Source: Clostridium sp. E02 | GTDB lineage: Bacteria; Bacillota; Clostridia; Lachnospirales; Lachnospiraceae | DNA: 64,000 nucleotides | Assembly (NCBI RefSeq): GCF_003833015.1 | Contig: NZ_RJLQ01000010.1 | Location: 1-64,000 of the forward strand | Reading direction: 5' to 3' | Part shown: one piece after another, positions 17,883 through 26,627 of the stretch | How the letters are laid out: each line of letters starts with the position of its first letter | Position numbering within the stretch: position 1 is the stretch's first letter | Program-made: the position numbers and the translations under genes | Notes under the pieces: model-generated | What the model was told of the DNA's origin: nothing | Databases searched by the model: none | Seen by the model: the letters and a program-made list of their open reading frames with translations, nothing else

Positions 17883-20318
17883 TTATTTTACTTGAAATAC
17901 TTCCTCCGCATAATTGACAGATGCCATCGCATCCCGGCAATAACGGTCCGCTCCAATGGTTTGTGCATATTCTTTTGTCAAAACAGCTCCCCCCACCATA
18001 ACTTTAACTTCCGGTGTTTGTATACGCAGTTTTTTTATGGTTTCTTCCATACTGGGAACGGTTGTGGTCATCAGTGCACTTAAGCCCACTAACTTTACTT
18101 CATTTTTTCTGGCAGCCTCAACAATGACCTCTGGGGATACGTCTTTTCCTAAATCCAGCACCTCATAACTGTAATTCTCCAAAAGTACTTTTACAATGTT
18201 CTTACCAATATCGTGGATATCTCCCTTTACCGTGGCCAATATGACCTTTCCCTTCTTTTCTTCCACTGCACCTGTCTCTGCCATCTTTCCCTTAATGACT
18301 TCAAAGGCTGCTTTGGCTGCTTCTGCACTCATGAGAAGCTGTGGAAGAAAAATCGTTCCTTTTTCAAATCCTTTTCCAACCAGATCCAGAGAAGGTATCA
18401 TCTCTTCCTGAATTATGGTCAGAGGTTCTTTGTCTTTTAAAAGCTCTGACGCAGCTTGAAACGCCCGGTCCTTTAGTCCTTTTTTGATGCTTTCTGATAA
18501 AGTTATATCCTCTCTGGAACTAGTTTTGTTTCCTCTGTCTGAATACCTGGAAGTTTCACCAAGAGAAACTACATTTCCACTGTAAACAGCAATATAATTG
18601 CTGCACTGTGGATCCAAATCAGCCAAAGCCCGGAAACTGTAATAGGAACGCATCATGGCTTCTGAATTCGGGTTTATAATGGCAGCATTCAAACCATTTA
18701 ATAATGCCATGGTAAAAAACGATGCATTGACGATCTCTCTTTGGGGCAGTCCAAACGATATATTGGAAACTCCAAGTATAGTCTTTCCCCCCAGTTCATC
18801 CCGGATCCTTTTTAACGTATTTAAAGTCGTTAGTGCGCCTTTGCTATCGGAACTTACTGTCAGACATAAGGCATCAATGATAATGTCTTCTTTTTCAATT
18901 CCATAGAAAGCGGCTTTTTGGTATATCTTCTTTGCAACAAGAATTCTACCTTCTTCCGTTTCTGGTATTCCATCTTCATCAAGTGCAAGTGCAACTACCA
19001 CACCACCATACCGCTTCACCAAAGGAAAAATAGCTTCCATTGATTCTATTTTTCCATTCACAGAATTAATTAAGGGTTTTCCGTTGTAGATTCTCATCGC
19101 CCGTTCCATTGCTTCTAAATTGGAAGTATCGATCTGAAGGGGCAAATCGATAATGCTTTGAAGTTCTTTGATAACTTCCACCATCATAGCTGGTTCATCG
19201 ATCTCTGGAAGTCCAACGTTAACGTCAAGAACATGCGCTCCATTATCCTGTTGGAGAACGCCTTCTTTTAAAATGTACTCAAGGTTGTGTTCTTTCAGCG
19301 CTTGTTTAAACTTTGACTTCCCTGTGGGGTTGATTCTTTCTCCAATAAGAATTGGGTTCTTTCCAATTACCACGGACTGCGCATAGGAAGAGATTACCGT
19401 TCGTTTTTTCCTCTCAGGAAGTATCACGTCAAAATCCTGACAAAGTGCTACGGTTTTTTTGATATGTTCTGGAGTCGTTCCACAACAGCCTCCAACAACA
19501 CAGGCTCCCATAGTAACGATTTCCTTCATCACGTGGGCAAATTCGTCTGCATCAATGTCATAAACCGTCTTACCCCCTTCACTTCGTGGCAGACCGGCAT
19601 TGGGATTTACAATGACTGGAACTGACACTACCTTTAAAAGATCGGCTAGGATGTGTTTCATCTGAATTGGACCCAAACCGCAGTTGATCCCAATGGCATC
19701 CACTCCAAGGCCTTCCAAAAGAGCGACAGAAGATTCCACATTGCCGCCTGTTAATAACTTTCCTTTTTCATCAAAAATCAAACTTACAAATATCGGAAGT
19801 GTAGAATTCTCCTTTGCTGCTAAGACGGCGGCCTTCGCTTCGTAACTATCACTCATTGTTTCTATGAGAATCAAATCTGCGCCTTCTCTTACTCCAATGG
19901 TTACCACCTGAGAAAACATGGCATAAGCATCTTCAAAATCAAGATCTCCAAGAGGCTTTAATAGCTTTCCCGTGGGACCGATATCAAGTGCAATATACCC
20001 TTTCTTTTTCCCATTGGGATAAACAGCCGTTTCCACTGCCGCTCTGGCATTTTTCACAGCCGTAGTCACGATCCGGTCTAAATCAAACTCTGTTCCAGTC
20101 AGGTACTTTAGTCCATTGGCACCAAATGTGTTTGTTTTTATGATATCTGCACCAGCCTCCAAATAGTCTCTGTGAAGTGCCACAATGGTTTCTTGATGCG
20201 TTATGTTCCAGGTTTCTGGCAGTTCTCCTGGCTTTAACCCTTTTGCCTGCAGAAGACTTCCTGTCCCTCCATCAAAAAATACGATTCTGTTTTTTATTTC
20301 TTCCATTATCCCTGCCAT
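17883..20318 (-). CDS. metH: Cobalamin-dependent methionine synthase without reactivation domain
   Basis: The 811-residue enzyme methylates homocysteine using methyltetrahydrofolate and B12. In order: the homocysteine domain (about 1-300) with zinc ligands GINCGLG and VGGCCGTTPEH, the pterin domain (about 320-580) with GERINPTG, and the cobalamin cap and Rossmann domains (about 600-811) with DIHDIGKN giving the cobalt-ligand His. The C-terminal SAM-dependent reactivation domain of E. coli MetH is missing and is encoded by the gene just upstream. GGAGG 5 bases before ATG 20318 favours this start over one 18 bases earlier. Confidence 0.94.
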   Translation of the reverse strand: MAGIMEEIKNRIVFFDGGTGSLLQAKGLKPGELPETWNITHQETIVALHRDYLEAGADIIKTNTFGANGLKYLTGTEFDLDRIVTTAVKNARAAVETAVYPNGKKKGYIALDIGPTGKLLKPLGDLDFEDAYAMFSQVVTIGVREGADLILIETMSDSYEAKAAVLAAKENSTLPIFVSLIFDEKGKLLTGGNVESSVALLEGLGVDAIGINCGLGPIQMKHILADLLKVVSVPVIVNPNAGLPRSEGGKTVYDIDADEFAHVMKEIVTMGACVVGGCCGTTPEHIKKTVALCQDFDVILPERKKRTVISSYAQSVVIGKNPILIGERINPTGKSKFKQALKEHNLEYILKEGVLQQDNGAHVLDVNVGLPEIDEPAMMVEVIKELQSIIDLPLQIDTSNLEAMERAMRIYNGKPLINSVNGKIESMEAIFPLVKRYGGVVVALALDEDGIPETEEGRILVAKKIYQKAAFYGIEKEDIIIDALCLTVSSDSKGALTTLNTLKRIRDELGGKTILGVSNISFGLPQREIVNASFFTMALLNGLNAAIINPNSEAMMRSYYSFRALADLDPQCSNYIAVYSGNVVSLGETSRYSDRGNKTSSREDITLSESIKKGLKDRAFQAASELLKDKEPLTIIQEEMIPSLDLVGKGFEKGTIFLPQLLMSAEAAKAAFEVIKGKMAETGAVEEKKGKVILATVKGDIHDIGKNIVKVLLENYSYEVLDLGKDVSPEVIVEAARKNEVKLVGLSALMTTTVPSMEETIKKLRIQTPEVKVMVGGAVLTKEYAQTIGADRYCRDAMASVNYAEEVFQVK

Positions 20319-20342
20319 AGGTTCCTCCATCTGCATTCAGTC

Positions 20343-20990
20343 TCATCCATTTCTTCGGTATGCACAATCTGTTTTTTTACAAGACTCACATCCCTTACTC
20401 TCACATCGAAGCGGCTTTTTACTTACCCCAATGACTGCTGTAACTGATTTAGAAGGAATCATTAAAAGACTTTCTGTCAGCATGATCCCGATTCTTTTTG
20501 GTGTTTCCAAAACAGTGGTCATATCTTTCTGGCATTCTAAGGGGAAATCACCATATCCTGGGCTAAACCGGGGCCGTAAAAAAAACCCTTCTGCCTCATA
20601 TGCTTCCTTTAGTTTTCTGTTTTCTATATCACAGAATTCTTCAATCATCGCCGTCGCCGCTGCCTGCATCACCACCGCTTTGCTCATCTGGAGTTTGGAG
20701 TATTTTTTAATCTTCAGATCCACTCCCGTTCCTAAAGTGGCGGCAAATAAAATCACCTGATCGCAATCTGTGAGATTCTTGCTTAATTTATGGCTTCTAA
20801 TCCGAAATACTGAAAAATCAATTTCATCATCCGGAAGGAGCTGCAAAGGAAATGTCCGATGGATGGATTTTAAGGAAGCTGCCTCTTCTAGTTCTTCTAG
20901 ACATTCTATTATCAGGGCATTTACCTGTTCATCCCCAGCATTTCCTTTATAGCCTAAATATCTTAATATCTCTTTTTGGCTTACTTCCAT
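20343..20990 (-). CDS. Methionine synthase reactivation-domain protein
   Basis: The 215-residue protein matches the activation domain of MetH, which binds S-adenosylmethionine and remethylates inactive cob(II)alamin with an outside electron donor. RPRFSPGYGDFPLECQ near residue 155 is the conserved SAM-binding signature; the C-terminus has a CESKGCESCKKTDC cluster. GGAGG 5 bases before ATG 20990 sets the start; a longer frame to 21062 would overlap metF by 43 bases. It sits between metF and metH, so the three form a complete methionine module. Confidence 0.9.
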   Translation of the reverse strand: MEVSQKEILRYLGYKGNAGDEQVNALIIECLEELEEAASLKSIHRTFPLQLLPDDEIDFSVFRIRSHKLSKNLTDCDQVILFAATLGTGVDLKIKKYSKLQMSKAVVMQAAATAMIEEFCDIENRKLKEAYEAEGFFLRPRFSPGYGDFPLECQKDMTTVLETPKRIGIMLTESLLMIPSKSVTAVIGVSKKPLRCESKGCESCKKTDCAYRRNG

Positions 20991-21018
20991 GCGTTCCTCC
21001 ATTCTCGTGACAACCCGA

Positions 21019-21876
21019 TTAGAGAATCTCCGATAAATTTTCTTTAATCTTTTGGGCCACATCCGGCTTATTCATGGAATAAACATGAATGGCATTGACT
21101 CCATTTGCAATCAAATCAATAATCTGTTCCGTCGCATATGCGATACCCGCCTGTTTCATCGCTGCCGGGTTATCGGCAAATCGGTCGACAATTGCCTTAA
21201 ACCGGGTAGGTAGATACGTTCCAGAAAGTTGACAGGTTCTTATAATCTGTCTAACATTGGTCACTGGCATAATCCCCGCAACGACTGGAACTGTTATCCC
21301 CTTCTCCCGGATTCTATATAAGTAGTTGTATAATATATTATTATCAAAGAACATCTGCGTCGTTACAAAATCACAACCAGCTTCTACCTTCTGCTTTAAA
21401 TAATCCATATCAATTGTCTTATTCGCAGATTCTACGTGTCCTTCTGGATAACAAGCTGCACCGATACAGAAATCTCCAGATTCCCGAATCTCCCGGATTA
21501 GCTCCGAAGCATAATGATATTCTCTGTTTACAGGGGCATCTAGAGGGAGATCTCCACGTAATGCCAAAACATTCTCAATCCCTGCTTCTTTTAACTCTGT
21601 TAGAACCGCTTTCACCTTTTGCCTGGTTGATGATACGCAGGTTAAATGAGCCAGAGCCGTCACCTTAAATTCCTCATGTACTGTGGAAGCAATGTCTACC
21701 GTATATTTGCTGGTTCCACCACCTGCACCGTAGGTCACACTCATAAATGCAGGGTTTAATTTTGCAATCTGGGATGCGGCCTGCTTCACCGATTCATATT
21801 TTTCCTCAGTCTTTGGTGGAAATACTTCAAAGGATAACGTTGGCTTTCCCTGGCTTAGTATATCTGTAATCTTCAT
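21019..21876 (-). CDS. metF: Methylenetetrahydrofolate reductase
   Basis: The 285-residue flavoenzyme reduces methylenetetrahydrofolate to methyltetrahydrofolate, the methyl donor for MetH downstream. Family motifs are SFEVFPPKTEE with the catalytic Glu (residue 18), SVTYGAGG, ALAHLTC and LALRGD. No SAM riboswitch or T-box is present in the 69 bases before the gene; only a weak promoter-like pair is seen, so transcription may partly come from the hflKC operon upstream, which has no clear terminator. Confidence 0.94.
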   Translation of the reverse strand: MKITDILSQGKPTLSFEVFPPKTEEKYESVKQAASQIAKLNPAFMSVTYGAGGGTSKYTVDIASTVHEEFKVTALAHLTCVSSTRQKVKAVLTELKEAGIENVLALRGDLPLDAPVNREYHYASELIREIRESGDFCIGAACYPEGHVESANKTIDMDYLKQKVEAGCDFVTTQMFFDNNILYNYLYRIREKGITVPVVAGIMPVTNVRQIIRTCQLSGTYLPTRFKAIVDRFADNPAAMKQAGIAYATEQIIDLIANGVNAIHVYSMNKPDVAQKIKENLSEIL

Positions 21877-21913
21877 CTTGTCAGTCTCCAGTCATTCGTT
21901 TTTAGTTTTTAAC

Positions 21914-21942
21914 ACTTTACCACAAAAAACTGGATGCCGCAA
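21914..21942 (-). promoter_or_regulatory. Weak promoter candidate for metF
   Basis: TTGCGG and TAAAGT on the minus strand are 17 bp apart. Matches to consensus are only fair. Confidence 0.35.
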
Positions 21943-21945
21943 CTA

Positions 21946-22818
21946 TTACTGGGCAATAAATATCCTTGCAAGAGGAGATTGCGCTGGAAGGATCAAAGTA
22001 TTATCCTTTCCAATCAAAGACTTCTTGGCAGCCTCTAGCGACCGGACAAATGCATAAAAATCAGCTCTCTGAGAATCATTATACGCATTGGCGAGAATTC
22101 TCATATATTCTGCCTCACCCTCTGCAGTTATTGAGGCTGCCTGTGCCTGGGCATCTGATATGCTGATGGCTATTTCCCTGTCTGTTGTATTTTGAATTTT
22201 TTTCGCCTCTGCCTGCCCTTCTGCTGTAAAGGTAGCCGCAATTTTGTCTCTTTCCGACATCATTCTTTCATAGACAGCCGATTTATTATCCGCCGGAAGA
22301 TCCAGTCTCTTCGTTTCTACAGATAGCAAACGAATTCCATACTGGGTCATATTATCGCCCACGTTATTCATAATTGCCTGTGATAGTTCTCCATCACGTC
22401 CGCTGATCACTTCATTTTGACTCATGCTTCCGATTACATTTTTGATAGAATTATAAACCACCGTATCAATTCTGCCTTCTGCATAGATAACAGATGAATT
22501 TAAAGACTGTGCAAACTTTAGGGGATCTTCAATCTCCCAAAGAACATAACTATCGCTTAACATCGTCTTTTTATCCATAGTTATGACATCAGAAGCTGCA
22601 AGGTCATAAATCAGCACCTGCTTTGGCAAGGTATCAGCAGACTGAATAATTGGAATTTTTAACGATAATCCGGAATGATTGACCACTCGTTCCACTTTAC
22701 CAAACTGGCGGATTAGTTTGTATTCATTCTCTTTGGTAATAACAATCGAACTAAAAATCACCATAATTAATGCTACCGCCACAATTACTGTAACTGATGT
22801 TTTTAATTTGCTCTTCAT
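21946..22818 (-). CDS. hflC: HflC-type SPFH/band-7 membrane protein
   Basis: The 290-residue protein has one N-terminal membrane span (about 8-27) followed by an SPFH (prohibitin-like) domain and a C-terminal coiled-coil rich in Ala/Glu (AQAQAASITAEGEAEYM). HflC and HflK form large membrane cages that shield or modulate the FtsH protease. Its ATG overlaps the hflK stop by 4 bases. The full length and features match HflC. Confidence 0.9.
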   Translation of the reverse strand: MKSKLKTSVTVIVAVALIMVIFSSIVITKENEYKLIRQFGKVERVVNHSGLSLKIPIIQSADTLPKQVLIYDLAASDVITMDKKTMLSDSYVLWEIEDPLKFAQSLNSSVIYAEGRIDTVVYNSIKNVIGSMSQNEVISGRDGELSQAIMNNVGDNMTQYGIRLLSVETKRLDLPADNKSAVYERMMSERDKIAATFTAEGQAEAKKIQNTTDREIAISISDAQAQAASITAEGEAEYMRILANAYNDSQRADFYAFVRSLEAAKKSLIGKDNTLILPAQSPLARIFIAQ

Positions 22819-23792
22819 TCTTTTGTCTCCTTTTTTTCTTCTTGATTCCCACCAACAAAGCTGTCAAGGGGTAAAATCGTGCTGGTCTTATCGGTACCAT
22901 CAATGATTACCTTCATTTTTGGTAAAACATCTTCCATGGTTTCATAAAACATTCTCTTCTTCGTTACCTCTGGATTCTTTGCGTATTCCTGATACATTGC
23001 ATTGAATTTTGCCACCTCAGCATTTGCTTCATTCACCCTTTGTGCTTTTGTGGATTCTGCCTCTTGAAGGATCTTATCTGTTTGGGCTGTAGCCTCCGGT
23101 AATTTCTCATTCCTGTATTTATTTGCATTATTGATTGCCGTTTCTTTTCCCTGCTTTGCTGTTTCCACTGCTTTAAAGGCTTCCATTACTTTTACGGTAG
23201 GTGGTTCAGAATCCTGAATGGTCACATTGATAACCGTCAAACCAATCTTATGTTTCTGCAGTCTCTCAATAATCATATCTTTCACTTTGCCTTGAATTTC
23301 ATTTTTTCCAGTTGTCAAAACAGAATCTACTTCATAGCTTCCAATAATTGACCGAATGCTGCTCTTTGTAATATTTTGTAAAATCAGAAGAGGGTCCTGA
23401 GATGCATAGACTGCTTTTACTGGATCTGTAATTTTGTATTCCACAAAGAAATCCACATTAACAAAATTATAGTCCCTTGTAATCATCAGTGAATCTTCTT
23501 CCTTGCTTTCGTTGTCTGCTGGGTCGTATCCGATGGCAAACCCCTGAATGGTCGTATTAACTTTATGAACATTTTGAATAAATGGAATCTTAAAATGAAG
23601 ACCTGACTCAGAAACTGTTCTAGGGACGCCAAATGTAGTTACGACAGCCTGTTCCTGTTCCTGAATATTATAAATGGAACCAAGACCAATCAACGGAATT
23701 GCCACTATAAGTACTACTAGGATACCAGACCTTTTCATGATTCTTTTTACTTGTTTCCACTTCTCGCTGCTGTTTGGATTAAATGTTTCCAT
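22815..23792 (-). CDS. hflK: HflK-type SPFH/band-7 membrane protein
   Basis: The 325-residue partner of HflC has a short cytoplasmic start, one membrane span (about 20-42), QEQEQAVVTTFG at the start of the SPFH domain and a coiled-coil (ATAQTDKILQEAESTKAQRV) near residue 245. AGGAG sits 6 bases before ATG 23792; an in-frame extension to 23924 lies in the terminator of the leader and should not be used. Expression appears to be controlled by a long leader with a manganese-riboswitch-like fold and terminator. Confidence 0.9.
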   Translation of the reverse strand: METFNPNSSEKWKQVKRIMKRSGILVVLIVAIPLIGLGSIYNIQEQEQAVVTTFGVPRTVSESGLHFKIPFIQNVHKVNTTIQGFAIGYDPADNESKEEDSLMITRDYNFVNVDFFVEYKITDPVKAVYASQDPLLILQNITKSSIRSIIGSYEVDSVLTTGKNEIQGKVKDMIIERLQKHKIGLTVINVTIQDSEPPTVKVMEAFKAVETAKQGKETAINNANKYRNEKLPEATAQTDKILQEAESTKAQRVNEANAEVAKFNAMYQEYAKNPEVTKKRMFYETMEDVLPKMKVIIDGTDKTSTILPLDSFVGGNQEEKKETKE

Positions 23793-23869
23793 AAGTAGCT
23801 CCTTTCTTCCTATCCTCGTTTTTTCTATGATCGTAAAGGGGTATTGAAATTTTAAGGATACTGTTATAT

Positions 23870-23915
23870 AAAAAAAGACTTTCACTAATACCAGAATGGT
23901 ATTAGTAAAAGTCTT
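23870..23915 (-). terminator. Riboswitch-controlled terminator upstream of hflK
   Basis: AAGACTTT-ACTAATACCA pairs with TGGTATTAGT-AAAGTCTT (one mismatch, 3-base loop), followed on the minus strand by a run of T. The 5' arm shares CTTTTAC with the closing stem of the aptamer, so aptamer and terminator exclude each other. Confidence 0.85.
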
Positions 23916-24005
23916 GCATTTCATAAGTATGCGGGTATAATCATATACCGTCCTGACGCAACCTTATCCAACCATCTCACCAGATTGGAAGCTACTCCCT
24001 TTTAC
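23905..24005 (-). ncRNA. yybP-ykoY-type manganese riboswitch upstream of hflKC
   Basis: Read on the minus strand from 24005, the leader begins GTAAAAGGGAGTAGC, has GCGTCA in the middle, and ends ATGCAAGACTTTTAC. GGGAGTAG, GCGTCA and GCAAGAC are the conserved core pieces of the yybP-ykoY class, which binds manganese. GTAAAAG pairs with CTTTTAC as the closing stem, TCCAATC pairs with GGTTGGA as one arm, and GGTATA pairs with TATACC as another. The closing-stem 3' strand is also used by the terminator, so metal binding should favour read-through. HflKC is not a usual target of this class. Confidence 0.78.
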
Positions 24006-24015
24006 GACTGACTTA

Positions 24016-24044
24016 ATTATAACAGATGTTCTCTCTTCTGTCAA
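24016..24044 (-). promoter_or_regulatory. Consensus sigma-A promoter of the hflKC leader
   Basis: TTGACA (24044-24039) and TATAAT (24021-24016) on the minus strand are exactly 17 bp apart, a perfect match. Transcription should begin near 24009, just before the aptamer. Confidence 0.9.
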
Positions 24045-24080
24045 ATAAACCGGTGGAAATAGAACAAAGAACGATTCCGA

Positions 24081-24404
24081 TTAACCTAGCATGAGGTACG
24101 CCACTGCAATCTCATCGTCTTCGTGGAATCCTTGAGCACAAACCTGAATATCATGGATATAAGACTCCTCTAGTTTGGTTCGTTCCTTTATCTCAGCGAT
24201 GCTTTTCCCTTCCTGTGCAAGTGCCAGAACCTGATGTACATCCTCTATGGTCTTTTTTAAAGCTTCATCAGACAGATCGGCGACCTTTGATTCGCTGCTT
24301 TTGGGCTGATCTTCTGTTATAAAATCTTCCAAAGACAAGCATTTCTTTTCCTCCACGGAATAATAATCATCGGATAATTCCCAGTCTTTTTCTTTCTCTG
24401 ACAT
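24081..24404 (-). CDS. Small acidic protein of unknown function downstream of ftsZ
   Basis: The 107-residue product is acidic and has no membrane span. The first 60 residues look disordered; the C-terminal half has helical segments including AQEGKSIAEIKERTKLEESYI (split as two short helices), which resembles a helix-turn-helix of the kind that recognises a motif by spaced helices. I do not recognise the family. It follows ftsZ after a hairpin, so it may be expressed at a lower level from the ftsZ transcript. Its binding site AGGAGGGA precedes the ATG. Confidence 0.7.
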   Translation of the reverse strand: MSEKEKDWELSDDYYSVEEKKCLSLEDFITEDQPKSSESKVADLSDEALKKTIEDVHQVLALAQEGKSIAEIKERTKLEESYIHDIQVCAQGFHEDDEIAVAYLMLG

Positions 24405-24425
24405 GTAATCCCTCCTTCCAAAATA

Positions 24426-24448
24426 GGCAGGTTCAAAAAGAACCTGCC
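24426..24448 (-). terminator. Hairpin between ftsZ and the next gene (weak terminator)
   Basis: GGCAGGTTC and GAACCTGCC form a perfect 9-bp stem with a TTTTT loop; only TATTTT follows on the minus strand, so termination is likely partial. Confidence 0.6.
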
Positions 24449-24463
24449 AAATTTCATAAACTC

Positions 24464-25780
24464 TTATCGTTTATTTCTTAAAAAATCAGGAATGTTAATC
24501 TGTACTTCTTTGTTTACAGTTGGACGATATGGCTGACCTCCACCTTGTTGCGTTCCCTGAGGCGTATTCTGAGTGCCGTAATTGGGCTTAGAATAATTCG
24601 GGTTGTTGTAATTGGGGTTATTAAAATTCCCATTGGTGTTATTGGTATTGGTATTGGTATTGGTATTATTATATGACTGTCCAGAAGTATATCCCGGAGT
24701 TCCAAAATTTTGGTTATAGCCTGGAGTCGCTGCGGTTGCTGCTGCTTCCGGATTCCCCTGTGGATGAGGAGACTGTTTATAGTTCGTATTGGAGAAATTA
24801 GTCATAACCTTAGAGACTGGTGTCTCATTATGCATCTCAAGACCAGTCGCAATGACGGTAATGCTCGCTTCATCTTGAACATTCTCATCATACATCGCTC
24901 CGAATATGATATTCGCATCATCTCCTGCCATCTCCTGAACATAGCTTGCCGCCTCATTGGCCTCAATCAAACTAATATCTCCAGAAATGTTAATAATCAC
25001 ATGTGAAGCACCTTCAATGGTCGTTTCAAGAAGAGGACTAGACACCGCTTGTTTCACTGCTTCTATCGCCTTTTCATCCCCTTTGGCTCGTCCAATTCCG
25101 ATATGTGCAATTCCTTTATCTGTCATAACGGTTTGAACATCTGCAAAGTCTAAGTTAATCAAACCAGGTACATTAATCAGGTCTGTAATTCCCTGTACTG
25201 CCTGCTGAAGCACTTCATCTGCCCTCTTCAATGCCTCTGGCATGGTGGTTCGTCTGTCTACGATCTCAAGCAAACGGTCGTTTGGTATTACGATTAAAGT
25301 GTCTACACTTTCTTTTAAACGTTCAATTCCTGCAACCGCATTGGTCATACGGGTCTTTGCTTCAAATCGGAAAGGCTTGGTAACAACGCCGACCGTTAAA
25401 ATCCCCATATCTTTGGCAATCTTAGCCACGACAGGAGCCGCTCCCGTTCCAGTTCCACCACCCATGCCGCAGGTTACAAACACCATATCGGCACCTTTCA
25501 TGGTCTGAGCAAGATCGTCTGCGTTCTCTTCCGCTGCTTTTTCTCCAACCTCAGGTTTTGCACCTGCACCAAGCCCCTTGGTTAATTTCTCACCAATCTG
25601 CATCGCAGTAGGTGCCTTGCAAAACTGCAACGCCTGCTTGTCCGTATTAATTCCAAGAAATTCTACACCTGCTATATTCTCATCAATCATGCGGTTAACC
25701 GCATTGTTTCCGGCACCGCCTACACCGATTACCAGAATTCTTGCCGCGTTGTCCGCCTCATTTATCTTAATCTCTAACAA
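24464..25780 (-). CDS. ftsZ: Cell division GTPase FtsZ
   Basis: The 438-residue tubulin homologue polymerises into the division ring. The GTP-binding signature GGGTGTG is at residues 107-113, with [13 protein letters not shown] at 18-30 and the T7-loop in the N-terminal 320 residues. A linker rich in Asn, Pro, Gly and Thr (about 335-425) includes an NT repeat made by tandem hexamers, and ends in the conserved [11 protein letters not shown] tail that binds FtsA/SepF-type partners. The start codon is TTG at 25780, 8 bases after AGGAGG; no closer ATG fits. No ftsA precedes it. Confidence 0.96.
   Translation of the reverse strand: MLEIKINEADNAARILVIGVGGAGNNAVNRMIDENIAGVEFLGINTDKQALQFCKAPTAMQIGEKLTKGLGAGAKPEVGEKAAEENADDLAQTMKGADMVFVTCGMGGGTGTGAAPVVAKIAKDMGILTVGVVTKPFRFEAKTRMTNAVAGIERLKESVDTLIVIPNDRLLEIVDRRTTMPEALKRADEVLQQAVQGITDLINVPGLINLDFADVQTVMTDKGIAHIGIGRAKGDEKAIEAVKQAVSSPLLETTIEGASHVIINISGDISLIEANEAASYVQEMAGDDANIIFGAMYDENVQDEASITVIATGLEMHNETPVSKVMTNFSNTNYKQSPHPQGNPEAAATAATPGYNQNFGTPGYTSGQSYNNTNTNTNTNNTNGNFNNPNYNNPNYSKPNYGTQNTPQGTQQGGGQPYRPTVNKEVQINIPDFLRNKR
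24641..24664. repeat. ATTGGT hexamer repeat inside ftsZ
   Basis: Four perfect copies of ATTGGT (ACCAAT on the coding strand), with imperfect copies beside them, encode an Asn-Thr run in the FtsZ linker. Copy-number change would keep the reading frame. Confidence 0.8.
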
Positions 25781-25831
25781 GATTATATCCTCCTTTAACC
25801 ATAAACAGCTTACTGAATAAACCTAATTTAT

Positions 25832-25860
25832 ATAATATTTTATTTTGCAGAAAATATCAA
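25832..25860 (-). promoter_or_regulatory. Internal sigma-A promoter of ftsZ
   Basis: TTGATA (25860-25855) and TATTAT (25837-25832) on the minus strand are 17 bp apart in the 118-base gap after ftsQ, giving ftsZ its own transcript. Confidence 0.65.
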
Positions 25861-25898
25861 CCATTTTTTTATTAAATTTCTAAGCAAATTATGTAAAT

Positions 25899-26627
25899 TC
25901 ACTTATTCTTCACAAATCGATAAGATGTGACAGTTTCCGTCTCCTCATATGTATCCAGATATAAGGTACCAGATAACCCCGTAAGAACAGGGAGCTGATC
26001 CTTTAATTCTGATATCTTACCATTCATCTGATCATTGCTTCCAAGAAACACTTCTATCTGTCCTAAAACCAGTGTCGCTTCTCCCTTTGAGTCATATAAA
26101 ATCTCATCAACCGGAATCCCATGTGTTGACAATAATTGGGTCAGGGTCAGGATTTTATTAAAAATCTTTGGATCCTTTACTGGAAGGGGCTGATGCAAAG
26201 CAATGTGTCCATAGGAAAGCCCAGTGACCCAGGGAACTCCAGACAATTTTCCACTGGAGCTTTCCACGATAATTCCATCTTTATCAAAATACATGTAGCT
26301 TCCCATATAGGATACATAACCCACAACGGATTTTTCGTATACAATTACTTCCATTTTAACTGGGCTTAGAAACACGATTTTATAATCCTCAACAAACGGA
26401 ATCGGTTCATGCTTCACAAATCGATCCTTGAAAAAACAGGTAACCGCATTTCTATCCCAGCCATCCTTAAATATCAGGTTCTCAATCTGATCCGCTGTAT
26501 ATTTTTTATTGCCACTAACCGTTATCTCTCTGATCTGAAGTGATAGTAAAACAACCGTTAGGAGAATAAGGACCAGTGCTGCGATCGCAAATTTAATTTT
26601 TCTTCTGCTTTTCTTGTAATTCTTCAT
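25899..26627 (-). CDS. ftsQ: Cell division protein FtsQ/DivIB
   Basis: The 242-residue bitopic protein has a basic N-terminus (KSRRKIK), one membrane span (about 12-30), then a POTRA region (IREITVSGNKKYTADQI) and a beta domain outside the cell. It links FtsL and FtsB-type partners in the divisome. It overlaps the murA stop by 4 bases (ATGA), which couples translation. Sequence conservation in this family is low, and the call rests on topology, POTRA start and location in the dcw cluster. Confidence 0.87.
   Translation of the reverse strand: MKNYKKSRRKIKFAIAALVLILLTVVLLSLQIREITVSGNKKYTADQIENLIFKDGWDRNAVTCFFKDRFVKHEPIPFVEDYKIVFLSPVKMEVIVYEKSVVGYVSYMGSYMYFDKDGIIVESSSGKLSGVPWVTGLSYGHIALHQPLPVKDPKIFNKILTLTQLLSTHGIPVDEILYDSKGEATLVLGQIEVFLGSNDQMNGKISELKDQLPVLTGLSGTLYLDTYEETETVTSYRFVKNK

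Noticed and set aside
20203-20760. 185-residue plus-strand frame across metH and its reactivation gene
   Set aside because: Both genes on the other strand are well supported; the frame is a shadow.
21877-21945. SAM riboswitch upstream of metF
   Set aside because: The gap is 69 bases and lacks the SAM-I core; only a weak promoter-like pair is seen.
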